13,289 bases of DNA from Thermoplasmata archaeon (GCA_022615805.1 JAKEGO010000033.1:1-13289); one strand, 5' to 3'. Shown: positions 6,936-13,148, counted from the first letter of the stretch. The notes: generated from the sequence alone by a model not told the origin. Translations and numbers: made by a program.

Positions 6936-7604
6936 TCAAGCCTCCCTGAGCTCGGCCTTCCTGACGACCAGGTACCCCGACGCCCCGTCCCACACGACCT
7001 CGCTGTCAATTATCACGACCCTCCTCCGGAAGTTCGGCCCGAACAGCACGGACGTCTCGAACTCGCCGCCCTCCCCGTCCGGATTGATCCGGTAGGTCGC
7101 CTCGAGCCGCAGGAGGTCTTCGATCGTGCGGGCGTCCATGGTCCGCCCGATCCACCGCTCGTCCATGCCCATGCAGGCGGCGCCCACGATGACGATATGG
7201 TAACCTCCCTTGACCATCGCCTCCACCCTCGACATGTCGGTCTGCCAAAGTGGCGCCAGCGAAACGAGGCCGAGCCGTTCGCACATGGCGTCGATCCTGT
7301 CCTTCTGGTACCTCGAACGGATGGCGCCCGAGACGATCCCCTCGACGCCGAGTCCCTCGAGGGCCTCCTCAAGGGGCCCGAGCTCCTCCTCCTTCACGCC
7401 GGAGGTCGGCACGACGAGATGGGGGATGTCCATGGCCTCCGCCGAATACGCCGCCAGCTCGACGGCGGCGGTCTGGAACATGTACGAATCGCGGCGCTCT
7501 GGGGCCATCGTGACGAGGACGGAGACATCGTGTCCGTCGGCCAGTGCCCTATCGAGGGCCCATGTCGAATCCTTCCCGCCGGAAAAGAGGGCGGCAAGCC
7601 TCAA
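6936..7604 (-). CDS. dph6: Diphthine-ammonia ligase (Dph6 / ATP_bind_4 family)
   Basis: This enzyme performs the last step of diphthamide synthesis on the histidine of elongation factor 2, amidating diphthine with ammonium and ATP. The 222 residues are of normal length. The PP-loop SGGKDS is at 8-13, SGAIRSRYQKDRI at 92-104, GAACMGMDERWIG at 141-153, and the family hallmark GEGGEFET at 177-184 followed by VLFGP. The start codon is TTG at 7604-7602, unusual here but well placed: the PP-loop needs the preceding LAALF strand, and GGTGA lies 4 nt upstream. It begins 15 nt after queC and ends 4 nt before the membrane-protein gene, so the three should be co-transcribed. Related archaeal proteins are sometimes labelled only as PP-loop ATPases, but the C-terminal motif supports Dph6. 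Confidence 0.92.
   Translation of the reverse strand: MRLAALFSGGKDSTWALDRALADGHDVSVLVTMAPERRDSYMFQTAAVELAAYSAEAMDIPHLVVPTSGVKEEELGPLEEALEGLGVEGIVSGAIRSRYQKDRIDAMCERLGLVSLAPLWQTDMSRVEAMVKGGYHIVIVGAACMGMDERWIGRTMDARTIEDLLRLEATYRINPDGEGGEFETSVLFGPNFRRRVVIIDSEVVWDGASGYLVVRKAELREA
6942..6947 (-). promoter_or_regulatory. Ribosome-binding site deciding the membrane-protein start
   Basis: GGGAGG on the minus strand ends about 10 nt before the ATG at 6931 and lies inside the 3' end of dph6. It favours this ATG over upstream in-frame starts. Confidence 0.6.
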
Positions 7605-7608
7605 CGCT

Positions 7609-7613
7609 TCACC
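7609..7613 (-). promoter_or_regulatory. Ribosome-binding site of dph6 (TTG start)
   Basis: GGTGA, matching the 16S 3' end UCACC, lies 4 nt before the TTG at 7604-7602 in the short gap after queC. It supports use of the non-ATG start. Confidence 0.55.
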
Positions 7614-7619
7614 GCCATC

Positions 7620-8285
7620 TCACCGCACCTCGTATTCGATGGGGTCCTCGATCCCCGCCTCGCTGAAGCCCTTGAGCCTGAGGAGGCACGAGTCGCAGCG
7701 CCCGCAGGCGATCTCGCCGCCGCGGTAGCAGGACCAGGTGAGGTGGAAAGGCACGCCGAGCTCGACCCCCAGCCGCACTATGTCGGCCTTGGTCAGGCCG
7801 ATGATGGGCGCGTGGAACCTGATGCCCTCCCCCTCGACGCCGCAGCGCGTCGCTATGTCTGCCACCTTCTGGAAGGCCTCGATGAACTCCGGGCGGCAGT
7901 CTGGGTAACCCGAGTAGTCCACGGCGTTCGCGCCTATGTAGATGCGGTCCGCACCGATGGACTCGGCGATGCCCAGAGCCATGCTGAGGAAGATGATGTT
8001 CCTTGCCGGGACATACGTCTCGGGTATCCGATCGCGCCCGACGCATCCGTCGGGGACCACCCCGCCGCGCCCGACCAGCGCAGAGTGGAAGGTCTTCAGA
8101 TGGATCGGCATCGTGAAGTGCCTCACGCCGAAATGTTTCGCCACCTTTACGGCGGACTCGATCTCGCGGTAGTGCCTCTGGCCATAGTCGAAGGTCAGGG
8201 CGACGGCTTCCCCTTCCTGGAGGGCGATCGCCATTGTCACGGCGGAATCGAAGCCCCCGGAGAGCAGGACGACGGAAAGTACCAT
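7620..8285 (-). CDS. queC: 7-cyano-7-deazaguanine (preQ0) synthase QueC
   Basis: QueC converts carboxydeazaguanine to preQ0 with ATP and ammonia. In archaea preQ0 is the base inserted at position 15 of tRNA on the way to archaeosine. The 221 residues show the PP-loop SGGFDS at 9-14, TFDYGQRH at 31-38, YVPARN at 91-96, GANAVDYSGYPDCRPEF at 118-134 and a zinc site formed by C186, C194, C197 and C200 in WSCYRGGEIACGRCDSC. All are typical and intact. It is the first gene of a unit with dph6. A TATA box centred near 8308 is about 24 nt before the ATG at 8285, so the mRNA should be leaderless. No other preQ0 pathway genes are in the window. Confidence 0.96.
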   Translation of the reverse strand: MVLSVVLLSGGFDSAVTMAIALQEGEAVALTFDYGQRHYREIESAVKVAKHFGVRHFTMPIHLKTFHSALVGRGGVVPDGCVGRDRIPETYVPARNIIFLSMALGIAESIGADRIYIGANAVDYSGYPDCRPEFIEAFQKVADIATRCGVEGEGIRFHAPIIGLTKADIVRLGVELGVPFHLTWSCYRGGEIACGRCDSCLLRLKGFSEAGIEDPIEYEVR

Positions 8286-8302
8286 GTCAACGAATTCCCC
8301 GG

Positions 8303-8314
8303 TGTATTTAATAC
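8303..8314 (-). promoter_or_regulatory. TATA box of the queC operon
   Basis: AGTATTAAATAC on the minus strand lies about 24 nt before the queC ATG at 8285, consistent with a leaderless transcript. Confidence 0.65.
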
Positions 8315-8331
8315 TTCTCCCGGGGGAGGTG

Positions 8332-8340
8332 CTTTTAAGT
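8332..8340. promoter_or_regulatory. Second AT-rich element in the queC-fen gap
   Basis: CTTTTAAGT followed by TTAAC is TATA-like but lies too far from either start codon (queC 8285, fen 8527) to serve a leaderless mRNA. In the plus direction a start near 8361 would place the nested hairpin at 8372-8429 at the front of the RNA. Confidence 0.35.
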
Positions 8341-8371
8341 TAACGATTCATGGGTTCCGGACAAGAGGGCG

Positions 8372-8429
8372 GGAACCCGAATGGGCAGTCCGGTCACTGC
8401 GGCCGATGACCAATCGATGTTCGGGTTCC
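8372..8429. repeat. Nested inverted repeat between queC and fen
   Basis: A perfect 10-bp inverted repeat, GGAACCCGAA (8372-8381) and TTCGGGTTCC (8420-8429), encloses a smaller one, GGTCA (8392-8396) and TGACC (8407-8411). GGCCGAT (8401-8407) could instead pair with ATCGGCC (8437-8443). It may be an RNA structure or a protein-binding site in the divergent promoter region. Confidence 0.6.
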
Positions 8430-8495
8430 AGGCGCGATCGGCCTTAACGTAGCAGCACCGGGAAAGGGAGCCTTCGCCGGTCCTGGGGGCAACAC

Positions 8496-8506
8496 CGCTA
8501 AATACG
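8496..8506 (+). promoter_or_regulatory. TATA box of fen
   Basis: CGCTAAATACG is centred about 26 nt before the fen ATG at 8527. No Shine-Dalgarno sequence precedes that ATG, which agrees with a leaderless mRNA. Confidence 0.6.
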
Positions 8507-8526
8507 CAGAGGGCGTTGCGCAGGCG

Positions 8527-9546
8527 ATGGGGTTCGACCTTTCGGCGCTCGTGGTCACCGAGAAGCGGTCGATCGAGGACCTCGCGGGCAAGACCGTCGC
8601 CATCGACGCGTACAACACGATATACCAGTTCCTGTCCAGCGTGCGAATGCCGGACGGTTCGCCCCTCAAGGATGCCCGCGATCGAGTCGTCTCCCATCTG
8701 TCAGGGATACTCCAGCGCACGACCGGCCTCATGGCCTCGGGCATCAGGGTCGCCTACGTGTTCGACGGCGTGCCCCACCCGCTGAAGATGGAGACCATCA
8801 TGGCGCGCAAGGAGCGCAAACGTCAGGCGGAGGCCGACTACCGTGAGGCCCTCGCGGAGGGCGACCTCGAAAGGGCCCGGACCAAGGCCATGCAGACGTC
8901 GAAGGTCACCGACGACGTGGTCCTCGGGAGCCGTCAACTGCTCGAGGCGCTCGGCGTTCCGTACGTCAACGCGCCCTCCGAGGGGGAGGCGCAGGCGGGC
9001 CACATGTGCGCGAGGGGCGACGTCTGGGCGGCGGGGTCGCAGGACTTCGACACGCTCCTCTTCGGGTCCCCGCGCCTCGTGAGGAACATCACGATATCAG
9101 GACGGAGGAAGGTGCCCAGGCAGCAGCGGTACGTCGAGGTCGTCCCGGAGGTCATCGAGCTCGGAAGGGTGCTCGGGGAACTGGGGCTCACGAGGGAACG
9201 GCTGGTCGACCTCGCGGTCCTCGTCGGCACCGACTTCAATGAGGGGATAAAAGGGATAGGGCCCAAGAAGGCCCTCAAGTACATGACCGAGCTCGGAGGG
9301 TTGGATGCCATCCTCGCGGGGAAGGGGCTCGAGATCCCCCACCACGACGAGGTCCGCAGGTTATTCCTGGAACCGGAGGTCACCGACGACTACCGGCTGG
9401 AATGGCGCACGCCAGACAGGGACCGCGTGGTCGAGCTCCTCGTGGAGGAGCACGACTTCTCGCTCTCGCGCGTCGAATCTTCCCTCGAGAAGGTGGCGTC
9501 ATATCGCGAGGCGGCCTCACAGCGAAGCCTCGAGGACTTCATTTAG
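8527..9546 (+). CDS. fen: Flap endonuclease 1 (FEN-1)
   Basis: FEN-1 removes 5' flaps during Okazaki fragment maturation and base-excision repair. The 339 residues are the usual archaeal length. All metal-binding acids are present: D27 (AIDAYN), D80 (VFDG), E152 and E154 (SEGEAQAG), D173 and D175 (SQDFDTLLFG), and D236 (GTDFNEG). The helix-hairpin-helix segment GIKGIGPKKALK is at 240-251. Residues 40-55 and the charged helix 88-125 make up the flap-threading region. The extreme C-terminus QRSLEDFI (332-339) is a PCNA-interacting motif, so it should act on the sliding clamp. Gly2 directly after the start Met fixes the N-terminus, as mature FEN-1 needs this free end near the DNA. It is the only core gene on the plus strand here and is transcribed away from queC. 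Confidence 0.97.
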   Translation: MGFDLSALVVTEKRSIEDLAGKTVAIDAYNTIYQFLSSVRMPDGSPLKDARDRVVSHLSGILQRTTGLMASGIRVAYVFDGVPHPLKMETIMARKERKRQAEADYREALAEGDLERARTKAMQTSKVTDDVVLGSRQLLEALGVPYVNAPSEGEAQAGHMCARGDVWAAGSQDFDTLLFGSPRLVRNITISGRRKVPRQQRYVEVVPEVIELGRVLGELGLTRERLVDLAVLVGTDFNEGIKGIGPKKALKYMTELGGLDAILAGKGLEIPHHDEVRRLFLEPEVTDDYRLEWRTPDRDRVVELLVEEHDFSLSRVESSLEKVASYREAASQRSLEDFI

Positions 9547-9620
9547 CGGAGGAAATGACATCGGGAGAGGGCTTCGGGGGACCATCGGGAATGCCGCATG
9601 GGGCTGGATGGCCGCGGGGG

Positions 9621-9848
9621 TCAGTATTTGGGAAGGGAACCTATGAACTCGGGCCACCCGCCCGAGGGGAGCCTCAGGGGAACGAGGTCCGGCCTGCGGG
9701 GATCGACGTGCAGCTGCGTGGTGTCGATGTGTATCGCCTCTTTCTTCCGTGCCTCCAGGGACATGAGCAGCACCAGACGTCTCCATTTGTAGCGCGGCAA
9801 CAATACCGAGTATGTCGGCACGTTCAGGACGGGGCGGACGCGGCTCAT
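9621..9848 (-). CDS. 75-residue protein coupled to the DUF2073 gene, unknown function
   Basis: I recognise no family. Its ATG (9848-9846) overlaps the DUF2073 stop (9847-9845) as ATGA, the standard sign of translational coupling, so it is probably a real third gene of the Era-DUF2073 unit. A longer frame from 9881 would overlap more deeply and lacks this logic. The product starts MSRVRPVLNVPTYSVLLPRY, has a basic and hydrophobic middle (RYKWRRLVLLMSLEARKKEA, about 19-38), then a proline-rich end (VDPRRPDLVPLRLPSGGWPE) closing with GSLPKY. There are no cysteines, no signal peptide and no clear membrane helix. The net charge is positive, which would allow RNA or ribosome contact, but that is speculation. 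It ends convergent with fen, 74 nt away. Confidence 0.7.
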   Translation of the reverse strand: MSRVRPVLNVPTYSVLLPRYKWRRLVLLMSLEARKKEAIHIDTTQLHVDPRRPDLVPLRLPSGGWPEFIGSLPKY

Positions 9849-10270
9849 GCCTTCGTCGGTTGGACCGCTGGTGGCTTCCAAATCTCCTTCCCCTCGATGT
9901 ATGGTTTATCTGTAAGGATGAGGGCCTGAATGACCTCTCCGTCCTTGTATATCGTCTTGAGGTGGGCAGCGGGACCGATGACCGTCATCCTCGGTGGCGT
10001 TCGCCTCTGGAAGACCCTCCTCAGGAAGGGTGCCCTCAGGTCGTTGGGATTGTAGTACCCCTGGATCTCGATGCCGATGAATGTGTCGTGGTCGATGGAC
10101 GCCATCGTCCTTTGCATGAGCTCGGCCTCCTCCACGGGGGACAATCCCTCCTCGAGGACGAGGACCTTCCCGCCCATGACCTCGGACAGGATGAAGTGGA
10201 TCTTCTCGTCCGGCGACATGCCATCCATCCGCTCCCGCGAGATGAGGTTGATGCGGATCCCGTCGGCCAT
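9845..10270 (-). CDS. DUF2073 family archaeal protein
   Basis: The 141 residues fit DUF2073 (PF09846), an archaeal family of unknown function. Recognisable stretches are INLISRERMDGMSPDEKIHF (7-26), the helix and strand ILSEVMGGKVLVLEEGLSPVEEAEL (27-51) and FIGIEIQGYY near 64-73, followed by a basic segment (RRVFQRRTPPRMTVIGPA). It has no membrane segment and no cysteine pattern. The start at 10270 is 4 nt after the Era-like stop, and AGGTGAT, a near-perfect anti-16S match, lies just upstream within the end of that gene. It is therefore translated from the same mRNA. Members of this family commonly sit next to an Era-like GTPase in euryarchaea, suggesting that it is a partner of the GTPase. 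The family match is by eye. Confidence 0.85.
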   Translation of the reverse strand: MADGIRINLISRERMDGMSPDEKIHFILSEVMGGKVLVLEEGLSPVEEAELMQRTMASIDHDTFIGIEIQGYYNPNDLRAPFLRRVFQRRTPPRMTVIGPAAHLKTIYKDGEVIQALILTDKPYIEGKEIWKPPAVQPTKA

Positions 10271-10274
10271 GGTA

Positions 10275-10985
10275 TCACCTGAAGTGCCTCACCATCGACT
10301 CGTAGAGGCGTTCCATGTTGTAACCCGTCAACGCGCTCACAGGGACGGTCGTGTGCTGTGGGAAGGCGTTCTTTATCACCGCGGGGTCGGTCCCGGGCTT
10401 GTCGACCTTGTTCGCGATGATGAGGATGGGAAGCTTCCGGGCCTCTAGGTTGCCAAGGATGGTTATGTTAACCTGCGTGAACGGGTCCTCCGAGACGTCC
10501 ATCGCGAGGAGGATCCCGTCGATCTGGTCGAGCCACTTGATAGCTTCGATCACACCCTCCGTAGCCTCCCTCGCCCGTTGCCTGCTCTCTTCCTCGCTCA
10601 TGCCGTAGGTGTCCACGAACTCGTGGAAGTCGATCTTGGTCGCAACCCCTGGTGTGTCAATGATGTCCATGCTGAGGCTCCGCTTCCCGTACCTTATCGA
10701 GATGTTCCTCTTGACCTTCGTCTTGCGCGTCTCGTGCGGGATATCGGACACGGAGCCCACTACCTCGCCTGCCCAATCCATCGCGATGCGGTTCGCCAGC
10801 GTAGTCTTCCCTGCGTTCGGTGGCCCGTAGATGCCTATCTTGATGTTCTTCCGTCTGAACAGCCGCCTGAGCCAGGACCTGACCGATATCCTCGAGAAGA
10901 AGGGGGTTCCCTCCCTTTCATCCAGATCCCTGACCGCTACTGGCTCGGGCGTGTAGCCGACCACTTCTGCCCGGTGCATTCCCAT
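10275..10985 (-). CDS. Era-like GTP-binding protein
   Basis: The 236-residue protein is an archaeal TRAFAC GTPase of the Era-like type. After a 45-residue variable lead with a basic segment (SWLRRLFRRKNIK), the G domain shows G1 GPPNAGKT (54-61), a switch threonine at about 86 (HETRKTK), G3 DTPG (110-113), G4 NKVD (192-195) and G5 SAL (217-219). The bacterial Era KH domain is absent, so RNA binding like Era's is not shown. HEFVDTYGMSEEESRQRARE (121-140) is an acidic insert after switch II. The ATG at 10985 has a TATA box about 28 nt upstream, predicting a leaderless mRNA; a second ATG two codons later is possible. First gene of a tight unit with DUF2073 and a 75-residue protein. The biological role is unknown, perhaps ribosome or membrane related. 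Confidence 0.93.
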   Translation of the reverse strand: MGMHRAEVVGYTPEPVAVRDLDEREGTPFFSRISVRSWLRRLFRRKNIKIGIYGPPNAGKTTLANRIAMDWAGEVVGSVSDIPHETRKTKVKRNISIRYGKRSLSMDIIDTPGVATKIDFHEFVDTYGMSEEESRQRAREATEGVIEAIKWLDQIDGILLAMDVSEDPFTQVNITILGNLEARKLPILIIANKVDKPGTDPAVIKNAFPQHTTVPVSALTGYNMERLYESMVRHFR

Positions 10986-11008
10986 CCCGACACCAGGATG
11001 GCGTTCGC

Positions 11009-11020
11009 ACTATATGAAAC
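11009..11020 (-). promoter_or_regulatory. TATA box of the Era-DUF2073 unit
   Basis: GTTTCATATAGT on the minus strand is centred near 11013, about 28 nt before the ATG at 10985. A further TATA-like run lies at 11062-11071, inside an inverted repeat. Confidence 0.55.
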
Positions 11021-11029
11021 TATCCCTCA

Positions 11030-11100
11030 TTTCAGGTCGAAATATGCAGAAGTCGGCAGTTCTTTTATAAACTATCTGCCATTTCTACAAAGACCTGAAA
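11030..11100. repeat. Nested inverted repeat around a TATA-like run
   Basis: TTTCAGGTC (11030-11038) and GACCTGAAA (11092-11100) form a perfect 9-bp inverted repeat. Inside it GGCAG (11055-11059) pairs with CTGCC (11076-11080), with AGAA/TTCT just outside. The loop contains CTTTTATAAA (11062-11071), a TATA-like run. It sits in the divergent gap between the Era unit and the surface-protein gene and could be an operator or a structured RNA. Confidence 0.55.
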
Positions 11101-11208
11101 AAAAGGCGATAAGACCGGATGGAAACGCGGTTTTCGAGCTAATACCGGTTTACAAACGCTTCATGCTTTACAATTCAACACCCATCTTGCGGACGAATGT
11201 TACCGTTC

Positions 11209-11220
11209 CCTTTAAATAGG
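11209..11220 (+). promoter_or_regulatory. TATA box of the anchored surface-protein gene
   Basis: CCTTTAAATAGG is centred near 11215, so transcription should begin near 11240. That is past the in-frame ATG at 11232 and about 70 nt before the ATG at 11310, supporting the latter start. Confidence 0.55.
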
Positions 11221-11297
11221 TTACGCGGGAAATGATAGTGCGTCGGGCACCCTCGATGGGGTTCCCGCGGATCCCCTTCCACCGATGGATGGGGACG

Positions 11298-11306
11298 GGA
11301 GATGAT
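11298..11306 (+). promoter_or_regulatory. Ribosome-binding site deciding the start at 11310
   Basis: GGAGATGAT differs at one base from the ideal archaeal GGAGGTGAT and lies just before the ATG at 11310. With the signal peptide that starts there, it overrules the upstream in-frame ATG at 11232. Confidence 0.7.
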
Positions 11307-11309
11307 CGA

Positions 11310-12746
11310 ATGCGCTCTATCGGCATCGGAACCCGGGCTTTGACGGTCGCGATAGCGGTGATGGTCCTCGTGCCGCTCTTCCAGGCGAACGCCGTCGGCC
11401 AGCCCGCGGGACGTCGCATCGTGAAGGAGTCGGGCCAGACCACCGCCTTCGGCGGCGGCGAGTACGTGGGCATCAGGTTCGGGCTGGACTCGCTCTTCGC
11501 AGTGCTCTACGGGACCGGGGAGAACCCGAACTCACCCGTCCTCTTCGCCAGCATCAACCGCTACCTCGGCCGTGCGACCGTCCTCGACGCCAACGACGCC
11601 GCCGTCGCGGTCAAGAGGCCGCTGGTCGTCAGGACGATATACGCCATCCGCCTCTCGGCCCTCCTGGAGTTCAACGACACCAACGGCGACGGCATATGCA
11701 ACGTCGTCCGCCTCGCCGACGGACTCGCCGCCACCGACCTCGCGAGGCACGAGCCCGTCCACAAGGCCGTCGACCTGAGGACCGCCTGGGAGGTCGGCAC
11801 GGTCGTGGAGGCCGGCAACGCCAGCGAGAGGTGGCGGTCGTGGACGTTCCCCATTACCGCGAGGAACCTCTCCTACGTGGGCTTCTCCGGCGAACCGACG
11901 ACCGGCGTCCTCGAGATGGTCCAGTTCCGCTTCTCTCTGATGGCCTACCTGAAGGAGGAGACATTCAGCGTCCCCGAGTTCAGGATCAAGGTCGACGCCA
12001 CCGGGTTCGACGGCGACCAGCGAGGCTCAGGCAACGAGGGCCCGGGCCTCGACGACGTCGGAAAGATCGACGCGGACGTCCTCTCCTCCGAGGAGGTCGG
12101 GGAGCGCGAGGTCACGATGGACGTCCTCCGGTACCGCGCCAAGGTGGACCACGAGTTCAGGGGTTGGGACTTCGACCCGGCCAACGAGCACCAGGGGCTG
12201 CTCCTCGAGACCCATTCTACCCTCGGCAATGCCATGGGGTACGGGATGCTCGCATGGCTCAGGGAGCGCGAACGCGAGGGCGCCATGACCTACGAGACCG
12301 ACGAAGGCGTGGAGACGGTCGACGAGAACGCATCGGCAACGGACTTCAACGGGGAGGATGCCCCGCGCAGGCTGAAGCACCCGCGCATCGACGTGAACGA
12401 CGCTTGGGGGCCGATGGGGCGCCTCACGTGGACCAAGAACGTCAGCGTCACCAGGGACGGCAACACCACCGAGGAGCAGATGTACTACCAGGTCCAGGCC
12501 GGGAGGAAGGTCTCCTGGCTCGGGACCCACGGCCTCTATACCGGCTACTACGTCGTCGGTGGGTTCAGTTACCCCGGCGGTGACACGGTTGTCCACGACC
12601 CGGTCGTCGAGGCGAAGAGCTACGGCTCGGAGTACGCGAGGGAGGAGCAGACCGACATCAACGAGGGCATCATCATGGCGATCCTCCTGTTCATCCTCGT
12701 CATCGTGGCGATCCCGATCCTGATGCTGATATTACGGAGAAGGTAG
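11310..12746 (+). CDS. Surface protein with signal peptide and C-terminal membrane anchor, unknown function
   Basis: I recognise no family. The 478 residues begin with a signal peptide (MRSIGIGTR, then a hydrophobic core at 10-24, likely cut near QANA, 25-28). A large acidic ectodomain follows, and the protein ends in one helix at about 454-475 with a closing RRR, so it should be tethered outside the cell by its C-terminus. NDTNGDGICN at 122-131 has the DxNxDG spacing of EF-hand or dockerin-like calcium loops, but only once. Five N-glycosylation sequons occur (N170, N186, N340, N377, N385). Residues 190-430 look beta-rich (alternating hydrophobic strands, GLYTGYYVVGGFSY at 408-421). One cysteine only (C130). 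It is transcribed alone, away from the Era unit. The anchor and sequons suggest a cell-envelope role. Confidence 0.9.
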   Translation: MRSIGIGTRALTVAIAVMVLVPLFQANAVGQPAGRRIVKESGQTTAFGGGEYVGIRFGLDSLFAVLYGTGENPNSPVLFASINRYLGRATVLDANDAAVAVKRPLVVRTIYAIRLSALLEFNDTNGDGICNVVRLADGLAATDLARHEPVHKAVDLRTAWEVGTVVEAGNASERWRSWTFPITARNLSYVGFSGEPTTGVLEMVQFRFSLMAYLKEETFSVPEFRIKVDATGFDGDQRGSGNEGPGLDDVGKIDADVLSSEEVGEREVTMDVLRYRAKVDHEFRGWDFDPANEHQGLLLETHSTLGNAMGYGMLAWLREREREGAMTYETDEGVETVDENASATDFNGEDAPRRLKHPRIDVNDAWGPMGRLTWTKNVSVTRDGNTTEEQMYYQVQAGRKVSWLGTHGLYTGYYVVGGFSYPGGDTVVHDPVVEAKSYGSEYAREEQTDINEGIIMAILLFILVIVAIPILMLILRRR

Positions 12747-12864
12747 GAAGCGGCGATCGTCCCGCAGGGATGAGAACGGACCCGCCCCCGATGGTCTCAT
12801 GTCACTTGGGAGGGCGTGTCATGAGGCATTCAACGGTCGCTCGAACCGGGATTCCCCCTGGGAT

Positions 12865-12879
12865 GAATGGGCCCGCCCG
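12865..12879 (-). repeat. Partial copy of the tRNA-Pro 3' end
   Basis: The 15 bases GAATGGGCCCGCCCG are identical at 12865-12879 and 13071-13085. The latter spans the 3' acceptor strand and first T-stem bases of tRNA-Pro plus three flanking bases. Both copies have the same orientation. Confidence 0.6.
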
Positions 12880-12970
12880 AATCCTCAAAAAATCCCAACA
12901 TCTGTCTGACTTATCTAGGAGAGGGCGCGCGGGATGGGCCCGCATTCATTGAAGTGCCATCGGACCCGGA

Positions 12971-13011
12971 TCGTGGGATCTGGTCGATCGAGACAATGAT
13001 AGATCCCACGA
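12971..13011. repeat. Perfect 11-bp inverted repeat
   Basis: TCGTGGGATCT (12971-12981) and AGATCCCACGA (13001-13011) pair perfectly around a 19-nt loop. The position is 225 nt past the surface gene and 63 nt beyond the tRNA-Pro 3' end. It could be a terminator stem, a small RNA or a dyad for a DNA-binding protein; no T-run follows on either strand. Confidence 0.65.
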
Positions 13012-13073
13012 GAGGGCGGGTCCCTGAGGTTTTCACCCTTGAACTGAGTATCATTAACAGGTGAAAAACCGAA

Positions 13074-13148
13074 TGGGCCCGCCCGGATTTGAACCGGGGT
13101 CCATGGCTCCCAAAGCCACGAGGATAGGCCAAACTACCCCACGGGCCC
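13074..13148 (-). tRNA. tRNA-Pro (anticodon TGG)
   Basis: The minus strand forms a 75-nt cloverleaf: acceptor GGGCCCG/CGGGCCC with discriminator A at 13074, a D arm containing GGGTAGTTTGG, anticodon stem GTGGC/GCCAT around TTTGGGA (anticodon TGG), and T arm CCCGGTTCAAATCCGGG. CCA is not encoded and there is no intron. A TATA-like element lies about 29 nt upstream. Confidence 0.97.

Larger units (their letters stand above)
12747..13073. other. Gene-free stretch between surface-protein gene and tRNA-Pro
   Basis: About 330 nt without a credible protein gene. It contains a partial copy of the tRNA-Pro 3' end (12865-12879), a perfect 11-bp inverted repeat (12971-13011) and a bulged inverted repeat GGTTTTCACC/GGTGAAAAACC (13028-13070) next to the tRNA. 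TTTTT at 13064-13068 on the minus strand directly follows the tRNA and may end its transcription. No clear poly-T terminator for the plus-strand surface gene was seen. Confidence 0.5.

Noticed and set aside
6735..8447. 570-codon plus-strand open frame
   Set aside because: It lies antisense to the membrane protein, dph6 and queC, and shows no domain.
11232..11309. Upstream in-frame ATG extending the surface protein by 26 residues
   Set aside because: It would put the signal peptide internally and precede the predicted transcription start. The ATG at 11310 has a strong ribosome-binding site.
11696..12583. 295-codon arginine-rich plus-strand frame
   Set aside because: It is a shifted reading of the surface-protein gene, with extreme Arg/Gly content typical of frame shadows.
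12747..13073. C/D-box small RNA candidates (ATGATAG with CTGA)
   Set aside because: The C-box match is imperfect, no C'/D' pair is arranged at the usual spacing, and the short boxes are common by chance.
12911..13132. 73-codon minus-strand frame through tRNA-Pro
   Set aside because: Its beginning is the translated tRNA and the remainder covers inverted repeats.
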